NCBI GenBank assembly: GCA_002420005.1
Contig: DIHE01000020.1
Location: 16,528 to 80,527 of the forward strand
DNA from: Holophagales bacterium UBA5704
GTDB taxonomy: Bacteria; Acidobacteriota; Thermoanaerobaculia; Multivoradales; UBA5704
Length of the DNA stretch: 64,000 nucleotides
Direction: 5' to 3'
In this document: one piece after another, positions 17,165-25,967 of the stretch
Position numbering within the stretch: position 1 is the first letter of the stretch
How the letters are laid out: every line of letters begins with the position of its first letter
The notes under the pieces: model-generated
What the model was told of the DNA's origin: nothing
Seen by the model: only the letters and a program-made list of their open reading frames with translations
Database searches by the model: none
Program-made: the position numbers and the translations under genes

Positions 17165-18343
17165 CTAGTCGATGCGCTCCACCACCATCGCGGTCGCCTC
17201 GCCGCCGCCGATGCAGATGGCGGCACAGCCGAGGCGCTTCCCGCTCTCGCGGAGGGCGTGGATCAGAGTGACCAGGATGCGCGCCCCCGAGCTGCCGATC
17301 GGGTGGCCGAGCGCCACGGCACCGCCGCGCACGTTGACCCGCTGCGGATCGAGCCCGAGATCGCGGACGAAAGCGAGGGCGACCACGGCGAAGGCCTCGT
17401 TGACCTCCCACAGGTCGATGTCCGAGGCGGCGAGACCGGCGCGCTCCAGGACGGCGCGGGCGGCCCCCACCGGGGCGGTGGTGAACCACTCCGGTTTCTG
17501 GGCGAGCGAGGCATGGGCCACGATGCGGGCGACCGGCCGCACGCCGAGCCGCGCCGCGTGCGACGCCGTGGAGAGCACCAGGGCCGCCGCGCCGTCATTG
17601 ATCTTGCTGGCGTTGGCGGCGGTGACCGTGCCGTCCTTCTGAAAGGCGGGCTTGAGCGTCGCCATGCGGTCGAGGTCGGCCTTGAACGGCTCCTCGTCGC
17701 GATCGACCACGGTCTCGCCCTTCTTCCCGGGGATGCGCACCGGGACGATCTCCTCCGCGAACAACCCCTTCTCGGAAGCTTCGCGGGCGCGGCGGTAGCT
17801 CTCGCGGGACCAGGCGTCCTGCTCCTCGCGGGAGATCTTGTACTCGGCGGCGCAAAGCTCTGCGCAATTGCCCATGTGGACGTCGCCGTACGGGTCCCAC
17901 AGGCCGTCGTGGATCATCGAGTCGATGAGCTTGCCGTGGCCGAGGCGCAGGCCGTCGCGCGCACCCAGGGCGAGATAGGGGGCCTGGCTCATCGTCTCCA
18001 TGCCGCCCGCGGCGACGACCTGGAAGTCGCCGCAGCGCAGGTCGTTGGCGGCGATCATCACCGCCCGCATGCCGGAGCCGCAGACCTTGTTGAGGGTGAG
18101 GGCGCCGGTCGAGACCGGGCAGCCGGCCCCGAGCGCCGCCTGGCGGGCCGGGGCCTGCCCCTGGCCGGCGGGGAGCACACAACCGAGATTGACCTGCTGG
18201 ATCGTATCGGCCGTCACCCCCGCCCGCTCGAACGCCGCGGTGAGGGCGCGGGCGCCGAGGGCGTGGGCCGGCAAGCTTGCAAGAGCGCCCTGGAACGCAC
18301 CGATGGGCGTGCGGGCCGCGCTCAAAATGACGACGTCGTCCAT
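17165..18343 (-). CDS. Acetyl-CoA acetyltransferase (thiolase)
   Basis: A 392-residue thiolase II-type enzyme joining or cleaving acetyl-CoA units. The nucleophile Cys is in LNKVCGSGMRA near residue 89. The catalytic His is in GGAVALGHPIGSSGA near 348, and the second Cys is in CAAICIGGGEA near 378. The start is the ATG at 18343 (MDDVVILSAARTPIG), with the family-typical N-terminus. It is head gene of the minus-strand run and reads into lptD. It could serve acetoacetyl-CoA for polyhydroxybutyrate or isoprenoid (mevalonate) synthesis, or beta-oxidation; the context does not decide. Confidence 0.9.
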   Translation of the reverse strand: MDDVVILSAARTPIGAFQGALASLPAHALGARALTAAFERAGVTADTIQQVNLGCVLPAGQGQAPARQAALGAGCPVSTGALTLNKVCGSGMRAVMIAANDLRCGDFQVVAAGGMETMSQAPYLALGARDGLRLGHGKLIDSMIHDGLWDPYGDVHMGNCAELCAAEYKISREEQDAWSRESYRRAREASEKGLFAEEIVPVRIPGKKGETVVDRDEEPFKADLDRMATLKPAFQKDGTVTAANASKINDGAAALVLSTASHAARLGVRPVARIVAHASLAQKPEWFTTAPVGAARAVLERAGLAASDIDLWEVNEAFAVVALAFVRDLGLDPQRVNVRGGAVALGHPIGSSGARILVTLIHALRESGKRLGCAAICIGGGEATAMVVERID

Positions 18344-18459
18344 CCACTTCTCCTGGCCGGAAACGGCGGGTGACCGCGAACCTTCCGCGCGGATGGCGGA
18401 GATCGTAGCACAGGGGAGCGGGGCCGCCCGTGTAGAATGCCCGGGGGATTCCAGCAACC

Positions 18460-18888
18460 ATGCGCGCACTCGGCATCGACTTCGGCACCCGACGGATCGG
18501 CCTCGCGGTCTCCGATCCGGAGGGGCGGACGGCGGTCCCGCTCGCCACGCTGGAGCGCAAGGACGACCGGTCGGCGCTACGCGCCCTCGCGGCGCTCGCC
18601 CGCCGCGAGGGCATCGAACGGCTGGTGCTCGGGGAGCCGGTCGGCCTCGACGGCACCGCGGGCACGGCGGCCGAGCGCGTCCGGCGTTTCGGCGCCAAGC
18701 TCGCCGAGCTCACCGGCCTCCCCTGGGAAACGGTCAACGAATCGCTCACCAGCGTCGAAGCCGCCGGGCGCCTGCGCGCCGCCGGGATCGACCCGCGGCG
18801 CCATCCCGAACGGATCGACGCCGTGGCCGCCCAGATCCTCCTCCAGGAGGCCCTGGACCGGCGCACCGGTGCGGCGGCGGACATCTGA
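18460..18888 (+). CDS. ruvX: Putative pre-16S rRNA nuclease / Holliday junction resolvase (YqgF)
   Basis: A 142-residue RNase H-fold protein. MRALGIDFGTRRIGLAVSDP carries the first catalytic Asp (D7). LVLGEPVGLDGTAG and WETVNESLTSVEA supply further acidic residues, and RRHPERIDAVAAQILLQEAL with Asp gives the last. Length and motifs are standard. A TAGAAT box lies about 20 nt upstream. It is divergent from thiolase, and mltG begins 11 nt later. The ruvX-mltG pairing is common in bacteria. Confidence 0.9.
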   Translation: MRALGIDFGTRRIGLAVSDPEGRTAVPLATLERKDDRSALRALAALARREGIERLVLGEPVGLDGTAGTAAERVRRFGAKLAELTGLPWETVNESLTSVEAAGRLRAAGIDPRRHPERIDAVAAQILLQEALDRRTGAAADI

Positions 18889-18899
18889 AGGAGCGGGTG

Positions 18900-20006
18900 G
18901 TGGCACAGAGCAAAGCGAAGGCACGGGCATCGAAGCGCGGCGGGAAAGGAGGCTTCCGCAACGTCCTCCTCGGGCTGATGGTCCTCCTCCTCCTCCTCGC
19001 CGTCCCGGCCGCTTTCGCGGGATGGTCGTGGTGGAAGCTGCAGCGGCCCTATAAAGGCTACCCGGACGCCGAGCGCCAGGTCTCCATCGAGCCCGGCACC
19101 GGCGCCAACCAGATCCTGCAGATCCTCCAGAAGGAAGGCGTGCTGGCCGACGCCAAGCTGGCCCGCTTCTACCTCGTCTACTTCATGGGCGATCCCGCCC
19201 TCCAGGCCGGCGACTACAGCTTCCGCGGTCCCCTCTCCACCCCCGACGTCCTCACCAAGCTCACCCGCGGCCAGGTGGTCACCGCCTCGGTCACCTTGAT
19301 CGAAGGGCTCACCCTCGAAGAGGCTGCCGAGCGGCTGGAACAAGCCGGGCTGGGCGAGCGCGAGGTCTTCCTGGACCTCATGCGCTCCCCCGAGCTGATC
19401 GCCGACCTCGACCCCGAGGCCCCCGACCTCGAAGGCTACCTCTTTCCGGAGACCTACAGCTTCGCCCGCCACACCGACGAACAGACCGTGGTCTCCACCC
19501 TGGTCAAGACTTTCCGCCAACGCTGGGAGAAGTCGATCCGGCCGCTCGGCGGCGACAGCCCGCAGCGCAGCCTGCGCGAGATCGTCACCCTGGCGAGCAT
19601 TGTGGAGAAGGAGGCCCAGGTCGCCTCCGAGCGCCCCCTCATCGCCGGTGTCTACCTCAACCGGGTGCGCGGGCGCATCGGGCTGATGGCCGATCCGACC
19701 GTCATCTATGCCTTGAAGCGCCTCGGCCGGTGGAACGGCAACATCCGCCGCTCCGACCTGCAGGTCGACTCCCCGTACAACACGTACCGGTATGCCGGCC
19801 TGCCGCCGGGCCCCATCTGCTCGCCGGGCCAGGCGAGCCTGGAGGCGGCCGCCGATCCCGCCGACGTCCCGTACCTCTACTTCGTCAGCCGCAACGACGG
19901 CACCCACGTCTTCGCCTCCACTCTCCAGGAGCACAACCGGAACGTGGAGATCTGGCAGCGGCAATACTGGCGCGACCGGCGGGCGCGCGAACGGCGCGAA
20001 CGTTGA
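18900..20006 (+). CDS. mltG: Endolytic transglycosylase MltG
   Basis: A 368-residue inner membrane murein lyase that terminates nascent glycan strands. A Lys/Arg-rich cytoplasmic start (QSKAKARASKRGGKGGF) leads to one membrane helix at about 20-42 (VLLGLMVLLLLLAVPAAFAG). A LysM-like region comes next. The YceG catalytic domain contains GYLFPETYSF, VTLASIVEKEAQ (catalytic Glu), LMADPTVIYAL and SPYNTYRYAGLPPGPI. Two GTG starts are possible; the one at 18900 has AAGGAG at 6-nt spacing. Its stop codon overlaps the -35 box of the next gene. Confidence 0.92.
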   Translation: MAQSKAKARASKRGGKGGFRNVLLGLMVLLLLLAVPAAFAGWSWWKLQRPYKGYPDAERQVSIEPGTGANQILQILQKEGVLADAKLARFYLVYFMGDPALQAGDYSFRGPLSTPDVLTKLTRGQVVTASVTLIEGLTLEEAAERLEQAGLGEREVFLDLMRSPELIADLDPEAPDLEGYLFPETYSFARHTDEQTVVSTLVKTFRQRWEKSIRPLGGDSPQRSLREIVTLASIVEKEAQVASERPLIAGVYLNRVRGRIGLMADPTVIYALKRLGRWNGNIRRSDLQVDSPYNTYRYAGLPPGPICSPGQASLEAAADPADVPYLYFVSRNDGTHVFASTLQEHNRNVEIWQRQYWRDRRARERRER

Positions 20007-20032
20007 CAGCTCCGCGGGCACTGGTGTATCAA
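20003..20032 (+). promoter_or_regulatory. Sigma70-like promoter of the pseudokinase-TonB gene
   Basis: TTGACA (20003-20008) and TATCAA (20027-20032) are separated by 18 bp. A perfect 9-bp inverted repeat, GAACGTTGA (19998-20006) and TCAACGTTC (20029-20037), overlaps both boxes and could be an operator. Confidence 0.55.
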
Positions 20033-20064
20033 CGTTCCACCTGACCCTGTCAACGCGGCGCCCT

Positions 20065-20078
20065 TCATGACGTCATGA
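20065..20078. promoter_or_regulatory. Perfect 14-bp palindrome in the leader of the pseudokinase gene
   Basis: TCATGACGTCATGA is a perfect palindrome between the promoter and the ribosome site (GAGGAGGAATGCA before ATG 20125). It could be a regulator site; no regulator is assigned. Confidence 0.35.
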
Positions 20079-20124
20079 GGAGGCATCGCGAGCCCGGCGG
20101 CGCGGCGTCCCGAGGAGGAATGCA

Positions 20125-22020
20125 ATGAACATCCCGGAGGAGTTTGGGAAGTATCTGCTTCTCAAAAAGCTGAGCGAAGACCCACTCGGAGAGACCTTCC
20201 GCGCCGGGCGCGCCGGCAAAGGAGGGGGCATCGAGCAGGTCGTCCTCCTGCGCGTGCTGAACGGCAAGGGCATGGATGGCGAGGCCCTGTGGCAGAAAGT
20301 CTCCGACCGCACCGCCATCCAGCAGGCCTTGCGCAGCCCGAACATCGGCAGCGGCGTCGACCTCGGCAAGGTGCGCAGCTTCCCGTACATCGCCTATGAC
20401 TACGTCTCGGGCAAGAACCTGGCGACCCTGTTCGCCCAGGCCGAGCGCCAGTACTCGCCGATCCCCACCGACCATGCCCTGCTGATCTCCGAGCGCATCG
20501 CCCTCGCGCTGGCGGCGGCTTATGAGACCAAGGTGCAGGACGCGCGGGTGCTGCACGGCTTCGTGACGCCCCACCTGGTGATGATCTCCAACGAAGGAGA
20601 GGCCCGGCTTCTCGGTTTCGAGGCGGCCCCCGGCCTGCGCGCGCTCGCCGCGGCCGGCTGGGTGGATCCGGTGCTGCGCCCCTATCTGGCCCCTGAGGTG
20701 CTCGACGGCAGCCCGGCTCACAAGGCGGACGACGTCTGGTCGCTCGGCGCCATCCTCTATGAGCTGCTCACCGGCGAACGCCTGCCGGCGCCGGGCGCCG
20801 ACGGCTATGGCGCGCTGATCGACGCCGCGCTCCTGCCCAACGAAGGCACGCCGCTGCCCCCCGCGATCGTCGGGCTGCTCAAGAAGAGCCTGGTGGCGCG
20901 CGACCAGCGCATCGCGGACGCCCTCACCTGGCACAAGACCCTGTCCAAGCTGATGATCGACGGGCAGTACAGCCCGACCACCTTCAACCTCGCGTTTTTC
21001 ATGCACAACCTCTTCCGCGAGGAGATCGAGCGCGAGTCGAAGGAGGTCGAGGCGGAGAAGAAGCTGGAGCTGCCGCCGAAGCCGGCGGCGACCGTCCAGA
21101 TCCAGGTGCCGGTCCCCGATCCACGCGAGTCGACGGCCGTCCGCCAGGGCGCAGCTCCCGCGGCTCCACCGCCGACCGCCGGCTCCTCGTCCAAGGCGGG
21201 CCTCTTCATCGGCCTCGCCGCCGCTCTCGTGCTCGGCGGCCTCGCCGCCTGGTATTTCCTGGTCCAGGTCCCGGCCTCCCGCAAGGCGGCGGAGATGGCC
21301 GCCGCCGCCCAGGCGCAGGCGCAACCTGCCCAGCCCGCCGCTCCTGCAGGCCCGACCCGCGAAGAGCTCGAAGAGCAGATCCGCACCATGCTCGACGCCC
21401 AGGGCCAGCAGATGGAGGCCAAGTACCAGGAGCAGCTGAAGCAGCTCCAGCAGCAGCTCGAGCAGACGAAGCGGCGCGAGGAACAGGCCGCACGCCAGGC
21501 GTCGGCCCCGGTTCCCGCTCCCGTGCCGGAGAGGACGGAGCCCGCCCCCGAGCCGGTCAAGCCGGCGCCGGAACCGGTCAAGCCGGCTCCCGAGCCCGTG
21601 GCCACGCCGCCGGCCCCTGCTCCGGCCCAGGAGAAGCCCGAGCCCAAGCCGGAGCCGGCGCGCCCACAGCCCGCACCCGCCCCGGCGCAGCCGGCACCGC
21701 GGCAGATCCAGTATGGCGATCTGGTCACCGCCGGCACCCCGGGCATCACGCCGCCGAAGCTCAAGAGCCGCCTCGATCCGCGCTACCCGAGCGGCGCCCA
21801 GCGCCTCAACAAGTCGGCGGTGGTCGACATCCGGGTGCTGGTCGACGAGAAGGGGGCCGTCCTCGACGCCCAGCGCAGCGGCCCGAAAGCCGGCTTCGGT
21901 TTCGATGAAGCCGCCCTCGACGCCGCGCGCCGCGCCACCTTCCAGGCGGCGCAGACCCGCGACGGAGTCCGCGTGAAGATGTGGACGAACCTCCGGGTGT
22001 CCTTCCAGCCGGGCCGCTGA
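20125..22020 (+). CDS. Protein-kinase-like (pseudokinase) transmembrane protein with C-terminal TonB domain
   Basis: A 631-residue protein with AGGAGG upstream of the ATG. Residues 7-300 have the Ser/Thr kinase fold, but catalytic residues are gone. The VAIK lysine position reads VVLLRVL, the HRD/N loop reads HGFVTPHLVM, and DFG reads LGFE. The structural APE (YLAPEVL) and DVWSLGAILYELLTG are kept, so this is a pseudokinase. A membrane helix (about 358-380, LFIGLAAALVLGGLAAWYFL) precedes a Gln/Glu coiled coil (about 410-460), a KPAPEPV repeat linker, and a TonB C-terminal domain (about 540-631). It may relay a cytoplasmic signal to a TonB-like periplasmic partner. Function unknown. Confidence 0.85.
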   Translation: MNIPEEFGKYLLLKKLSEDPLGETFRAGRAGKGGGIEQVVLLRVLNGKGMDGEALWQKVSDRTAIQQALRSPNIGSGVDLGKVRSFPYIAYDYVSGKNLATLFAQAERQYSPIPTDHALLISERIALALAAAYETKVQDARVLHGFVTPHLVMISNEGEARLLGFEAAPGLRALAAAGWVDPVLRPYLAPEVLDGSPAHKADDVWSLGAILYELLTGERLPAPGADGYGALIDAALLPNEGTPLPPAIVGLLKKSLVARDQRIADALTWHKTLSKLMIDGQYSPTTFNLAFFMHNLFREEIERESKEVEAEKKLELPPKPAATVQIQVPVPDPRESTAVRQGAAPAAPPPTAGSSSKAGLFIGLAAALVLGGLAAWYFLVQVPASRKAAEMAAAAQAQAQPAQPAAPAGPTREELEEQIRTMLDAQGQQMEAKYQEQLKQLQQQLEQTKRREEQAARQASAPVPAPVPERTEPAPEPVKPAPEPVKPAPEPVATPPAPAPAQEKPEPKPEPARPQPAPAPAQPAPRQIQYGDLVTAGTPGITPPKLKSRLDPRYPSGAQRLNKSAVVDIRVLVDEKGAVLDAQRSGPKAGFGFDEAALDAARRATFQAAQTRDGVRVKMWTNLRVSFQPGR

Positions 22021-22033
22021 GACGGCATCCGAA

Positions 22034-22066
22034 CGATCGGACGGATCCGAACGATCCGTCCGATCG
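22034..22066. terminator. Strong hairpin between convergent genes, probable bidirectional terminator
   Basis: A perfect 14-bp stem (CGATCGGACGGATC and its complement) with a 5-nt loop. It lies 13 nt after the pseudokinase-TonB stop and 24 nt before the end of the convergent HTH gene. No U-tract follows on either side. Confidence 0.6.
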
Positions 22067-22090
22067 CACCACCCCCGCCATCGCAGCCGC

Positions 22091-22504
22091 CTACCGCAAC
22101 GCCGCCTCCAGCTCGTCCACCGCCTGCCGCACCCGCAGCATCAGCTCGGACACCGACTTCGAGCGGCCCTCGGAGGCCGCCGCGTCCGCCGCCGTGGACC
22201 GCGCCGCCGCGAGGCCCGGCGGAGGCGGGTGCAGCTGGGCCAGACCCCGCTCCAGGCGGGTCATCGATTCCGCCCCTCCCGGCAGGGGGAACAGCGCCCC
22301 GAAAAATCGATCCGGCGCAATGCCGATGACCCGGCAGACGTCCAGCACATGCCGCACCCGCAACTCCACCTGCCCGGCGAGAATCCTCGTCAGATACCCT
22401 GTGCTCAGTTTCAACTCGCGTTCCACCTGGCGGTGCGAGATCCCGCTCAGACGTATCGCCGTCCGCAACGCCGCGGCGATCCGGGTAATCTCCTCATGGC
22501 TCAT
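22091..22504 (-). CDS. Helix-turn-helix transcriptional regulator
   Basis: A 137-residue DNA-binding protein. An XRE-like HTH spans about residues 8-65 (SGISHRQVERELKLSTGYLTRIL), followed by VRHVLDVCRVIGIAPDRFF. An Ala/Ser-rich linker and a short helical C-terminus (SVSELMLRVRQAVDELEAAL) complete it. The start is the ATG at 22504; the frame is open upstream but without homology. It is a clear paralogue in layout of the regulator at 54006-54410. Target unknown. It is convergent with the pseudokinase gene and divergent from the antiporter. Confidence 0.75.
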   Translation of the reverse strand: MSHEEITRIAAALRTAIRLSGISHRQVERELKLSTGYLTRILAGQVELRVRHVLDVCRVIGIAPDRFFGALFPLPGGAESMTRLERGLAQLHPPPPGLAAARSTAADAAASEGRSKSVSELMLRVRQAVDELEAALR

Positions 22505-22674
22505 GAAGCGGCATTCTAACCGCCCTACGCCACGGGCGTTCTGTCCAGGCCTTATCTTTTTCAGGTGTTGGCGCCAAAAATCAGCGACGCTAATCATAGG
22601 TTAGCGCTGGTGCCGGAAGAGAGGGCTCGGAGAGAAGAGGGCTGCGGCTCTTGGTGATATTCTGAGCCCGGCAC

Positions 22675-24159
22675 ATGGCCGAGATCGAGCTCTCCTCCAC
22701 TGCTGGCCTGCTGACCTTCGTCGGCGTTCTTCTCCTCGTCGGCGTCCTGTTCAGCCGGATCAGCCGGCGGTGGCCGCGGCTCGGCATACCGAGCTTCCTT
22801 CTCTTCATGGCCGTCGGGATGCTCGCCGGCTCGGAAGGCCCCGGAGGGATCGACTTCGAGGACTATCGCCTCAGCTTCCGCATCGGCACGGTGGCGCTCG
22901 CCCTCATCCTGTTCGACGGCGGGCTCAACACCTCCCTCGCCGCCTTCCGCCGCGGGCTCGCGCCGGCCCTGACCCTGGCGACGGTCGGCGTGGCCGGCAC
23001 CGCGGCCCTCGTCGCCGTGGGTGCTCGGCTCCTCGGCTTCCCCTGGCCGGTGGCCTTCCTCATCGGTGCGGTGATCTCGTCGACGGATGCGGCGGCGGTG
23101 TTCTCGGTGCTGCGCGGCAGCCGGCTGGTGCTCCGCGAGCGGGTCGGTGCCACCCTGGAGCTGGAGTCCGGGTTGAACGATCCCATGGCGGTCCTCCTCA
23201 CTCTCGCGCTGACCGCCAGCCTCGCGCAAGGGCAGACCGCCGGACTGCACCTTCTGGGGGACGTGGTGGCGCAGCTCGCTCTCGGCACGGTCTTCGGTGG
23301 AGCGGCAGGGCTCGCCGGCCGCGCCCTGCTGCGCTGGAGCCGCTTGCCGGCGGGGGGCCTCTACCCGGTGCTCACCCTGGCCGTCGCGCTGGTCGCCTTC
23401 GGCCTGCCGACGCTCTGGAATGGCAGCGGCTTCCTGGCGGTGTACCTGGCCGGCGTGGTGCTCGGCAACAGCGAGCTCCCCTACCAGACGGGCCTGCGCC
23501 GCTTCCACGACGCTCTCGCCTGGCTCGGCCAGGTGGTCCTGTTCCTGATGCTCGGCCTGTTGTCGTTCCCCTCCCGCATCCTCGGCGCGGCGGGCAACGG
23601 CGTGACCCTCGCCCTGCTCGCCGCCTTCGTGGCCCGGCCGCTGGTCGTCGCGCTCTGCCTGGCCCCCTTCCGCTTCCGCCTGCGCGACACCCTGTTCGTC
23701 GGCTGGGTGGGCCTGCGCGGAGCGGTCCCCATCCTCCTCGCCATCTTTCCGGTGCTTGGCGCCGTTCCTGGGTCAGAAGCGGTGTTCGATGTCGTGTTCT
23801 GCGTGGTGGTGGTGGGTGCCTTCCTGCCCGGAGCCACTGTAGCCTGGGTGGCGCGCCGCCTCGGCATCGCCACCGAAGGTGCACCGCCCCCGGAGGCGCT
23901 GCTGGAGATCAGCTCGCTCCAGCCGCTCGGAGCGCAGGTGGTCACCTACTTCGTCGAGCCGGCCCTGCCGGTCTGTGGCGCCGCTCTGGCCGACATCCCC
24001 TTCCCGCCGGGCGCCTCGGTGATGCTCATCGTGCGCGGCGGCACACTGGTGGCTCCGCGGGGCAACGTGATCCTGGAACCGGGGGACCATGTCCATACGA
24101 TCAGCCCCGCTGCGGATCGGCCGTTCCTCGACCTGCTGTTCGGACGGGCTCAAGAGTAG
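22675..24159 (+). CDS. Potassium/proton antiporter (CPA1, NhaP2/CvrA type)
   Basis: A 494-residue inner membrane exchanger. About 12-13 helices occupy residues 10-400. The CPA1 core includes GTVALALILFDGGLNT, GAVISSTDAAAVFSVL (acidic ion-site Asp pair), LESGLNDPMAVLLTL and WVGLRGAVPILLAIFP. A TrkA-C-like cytoplasmic domain follows (about 410-494; LADIPFPPGASVMLIVRGG), as in NhaP2. The start ATG lies 11 nt after a TATTCT box. Expected role: K+ or Na+ export and pH control. It stands alone. Confidence 0.88.
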   Translation: MAEIELSSTAGLLTFVGVLLLVGVLFSRISRRWPRLGIPSFLLFMAVGMLAGSEGPGGIDFEDYRLSFRIGTVALALILFDGGLNTSLAAFRRGLAPALTLATVGVAGTAALVAVGARLLGFPWPVAFLIGAVISSTDAAAVFSVLRGSRLVLRERVGATLELESGLNDPMAVLLTLALTASLAQGQTAGLHLLGDVVAQLALGTVFGGAAGLAGRALLRWSRLPAGGLYPVLTLAVALVAFGLPTLWNGSGFLAVYLAGVVLGNSELPYQTGLRRFHDALAWLGQVVLFLMLGLLSFPSRILGAAGNGVTLALLAAFVARPLVVALCLAPFRFRLRDTLFVGWVGLRGAVPILLAIFPVLGAVPGSEAVFDVVFCVVVVGAFLPGATVAWVARRLGIATEGAPPPEALLEISSLQPLGAQVVTYFVEPALPVCGAALADIPFPPGASVMLIVRGGTLVAPRGNVILEPGDHVHTISPAADRPFLDLLFGRAQE

Positions 24160-24182
24160 GCCGTCAGAACGGTCGGGGAGGT

Positions 24183-24242
24183 ACCGCCGTAGAAGCTGTC
24201 GCGCTCCAGGACCGCCCCTAGCCCGGCCGTCAGGTGAGCGGC
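24183..24242. other. Patchwork of short segments shared with the 59-kb locus
   Basis: Bases 24183-24211 match 59042-59070 (28 of 29) inside the zincin gene. Bases 24224-24242 match 59710-59728 after the S4 gene. The second block contains the garD stop codon here. The two blocks lie in the same order, but 13 bp apart here against about 640 bp there. Confidence 0.6.
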
Positions 24243-25783
24243 GCGGGGTTGAAGAGCGCCAGGCTGTTGTGGATGCGGTGGACCTCGGTCCAGGTCTTCT
24301 TGCAACCGCTCGCGACGTCGAGGTAGAAGCGGAACAGCTCCCAGCCGACCTCCTCGACGTTGCTTTCCCCGCTGGCGATCCGGCCCGCGTCGACGTCGAT
24401 CAGGTCGGGCCAGCGCCGGGCGAGCTCGGTGCGCGTGCTGACCTTGACCACCGGGACCATCGCCAGCCCGTAGGGCGTGCCCCGCCCGGTGGTGAACACG
24501 TGGAGGTTCATGCCGGCCGCCAGTTGCAGCGTGCCGCAGACAAAGTCGCCGGCCGGGGTGGCGCAGAACAGCAGGCCTTTCCTCTCGGCACGTTCGCCCG
24601 GGCCGATCACGCCGCTGATCGCCGAATGGCCGGACTTGACGGTCGCGCCGAGCGTCTTCTCCACGATGTTGGACAGGCCGCCGGCCTTGTTGCCCGGCGA
24701 GGGGTTCGCGCTGCGGTCGCTGTGGCCGCGCTCCAGGTAGCGGTCGTACCAGTCCATCTCGCGGATCAGGGCCTCCGCCACCTCCTCGTCCTTGGCGCGG
24801 GCGGTGAGCAGGTGCGCGGCGTCGCGGACCTCGGTGACCTCGGAGAACATCACCGTCGCCCCGGCGCGCACCAGCAGGTCGGAGGCGAAGCCGAGGGCCG
24901 GGTTCGCCGTGATGCCGGAGAAAGCATCGCTGCCACCGCATTGCATGCCCAGCACCAGGGCGGAGGCCGGACAGGTCTCGCGCCGCCGCCGGTCCAGCTC
25001 CGCGAGGCGCCGCTCGGCCAGCGCCATGATCCGCTCGATCATCTCGGCGAAGCCGTGCTGGGCATCCTGCAGCCGGTAGAGCCAGGGGTCTTGCAGCTGG
25101 AGGCCGCTCCCCTGCTCGGCGATGACCTGCGCGGGCTGCAACATCTCGCAGCCCAGGCCGATGACCAGGGCCTGGCCGCCCAGGTTCGGGTTGCGCGCGA
25201 GGTTGCGCACCGTGCGGATCGGGATCTGGACGTCGGGCGTGTCGAACGCGACACCACAGCCGAAGTCATGGCTCAGAGCGATCACGCCGTCGACGTTCGG
25301 GTACCGCGGCAGGATCTCGTCGCGGATCCTCTGGACGGCGTGGTCCAGCACGCCCGCAACGCACTGCACCGTCGTCGTGATGCCGAGGAGGTTGCGGGTG
25401 CCGACGCTCCCGTCCGCGTTCCTGTAACCCTCGAAGGTGTACCCCTCCAGGGGCGGAGCGTCGGGAGGCACCTCGGTGCACCGCGGCAAGGCGTCGAGCG
25501 CCGGCGGCGTCGGCATGACGAGGTCGCTCTCCTGGACCCAGCCGCCCTCGGGGATGGCGCGCCGCGCCGTGCCGATGACCTGCCCGTACCGCAGCACAGC
25601 CTCCCCCTCGCCAATCGCGCGGAGCGCCACCTTGTGGGCCTGCGGAATCGAGTCGCACACGCGCAGCCCGTCGCCGAACACCGTGCCCGCCGCCACGCCT
25701 CCGTCGTTGACGATGACGGCCACGTTATCGGCCTCGTGCAGACGCAGGTACCGCGGGTTTTCCGTGTACTGGGTCAGCGGCAT
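24230..25783 (-). CDS. garD: Galactarate dehydratase (GarD/UxaA family)
   Basis: A 517-residue enzyme, full GarD length. Residues about 12-90 form the SAF-like N-domain (VAVIVNDGGVAAGT, QAHKVALRAIGEGE). The catalytic part has EGYTFEGYRNADGSVGTRNL, RYPNVDGVIALSHDFGCG, ETCPASALVLGMQCGGSDAF and NPSPGNKAGGLSNIVEK, and it ends SLALFNPAPLT. Overall it is closer to galactarate dehydratase (to 5-dehydro-4-deoxy-D-glucarate) than to altronate dehydratase, but UxaA activity is not excluded. The latter would fit the nearby uxaC, which otherwise lacks a downstream dehydratase here. The gene is monocistronic and 11-13 kb from the pectin locus. Confidence 0.85.
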   Translation of the reverse strand: MPLTQYTENPRYLRLHEADNVAVIVNDGGVAAGTVFGDGLRVCDSIPQAHKVALRAIGEGEAVLRYGQVIGTARRAIPEGGWVQESDLVMPTPPALDALPRCTEVPPDAPPLEGYTFEGYRNADGSVGTRNLLGITTTVQCVAGVLDHAVQRIRDEILPRYPNVDGVIALSHDFGCGVAFDTPDVQIPIRTVRNLARNPNLGGQALVIGLGCEMLQPAQVIAEQGSGLQLQDPWLYRLQDAQHGFAEMIERIMALAERRLAELDRRRRETCPASALVLGMQCGGSDAFSGITANPALGFASDLLVRAGATVMFSEVTEVRDAAHLLTARAKDEEVAEALIREMDWYDRYLERGHSDRSANPSPGNKAGGLSNIVEKTLGATVKSGHSAISGVIGPGERAERKGLLFCATPAGDFVCGTLQLAAGMNLHVFTTGRGTPYGLAMVPVVKVSTRTELARRWPDLIDVDAGRIASGESNVEEVGWELFRFYLDVASGCKKTWTEVHRIHNSLALFNPAPLT

Positions 25784-25967
25784 GGACTCAAGAGTTTATC
25801 ACTCGAACCCCTCGATTCTCGCCGCCGAGGCCGGCGGCCGGCCAGCGGTCTCGTAGATGCAAGGCCGGTTTCCACCGCTATCCCGGCCCGCCATCAGCTA
25901 ACTGCAAAAGAAGGGCAGTTGCCCTGCGGCCTCTGCCCGAGAGGAAAATGCGAGTTGGTTGCCTGCC

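Noticed and set aside
22091..22597. Longer HTH protein beginning at 22597
   Set aside because: The first 31 residues lack homology and a ribosome site; the ATG at 22504 starts the recognisable protein.
24230..25783. Altronate dehydratase (uxaA) as the primary name
   Set aside because: Full-length motif order and C-terminus fit galactarate dehydratase better; UxaA activity is kept only as an alternative.
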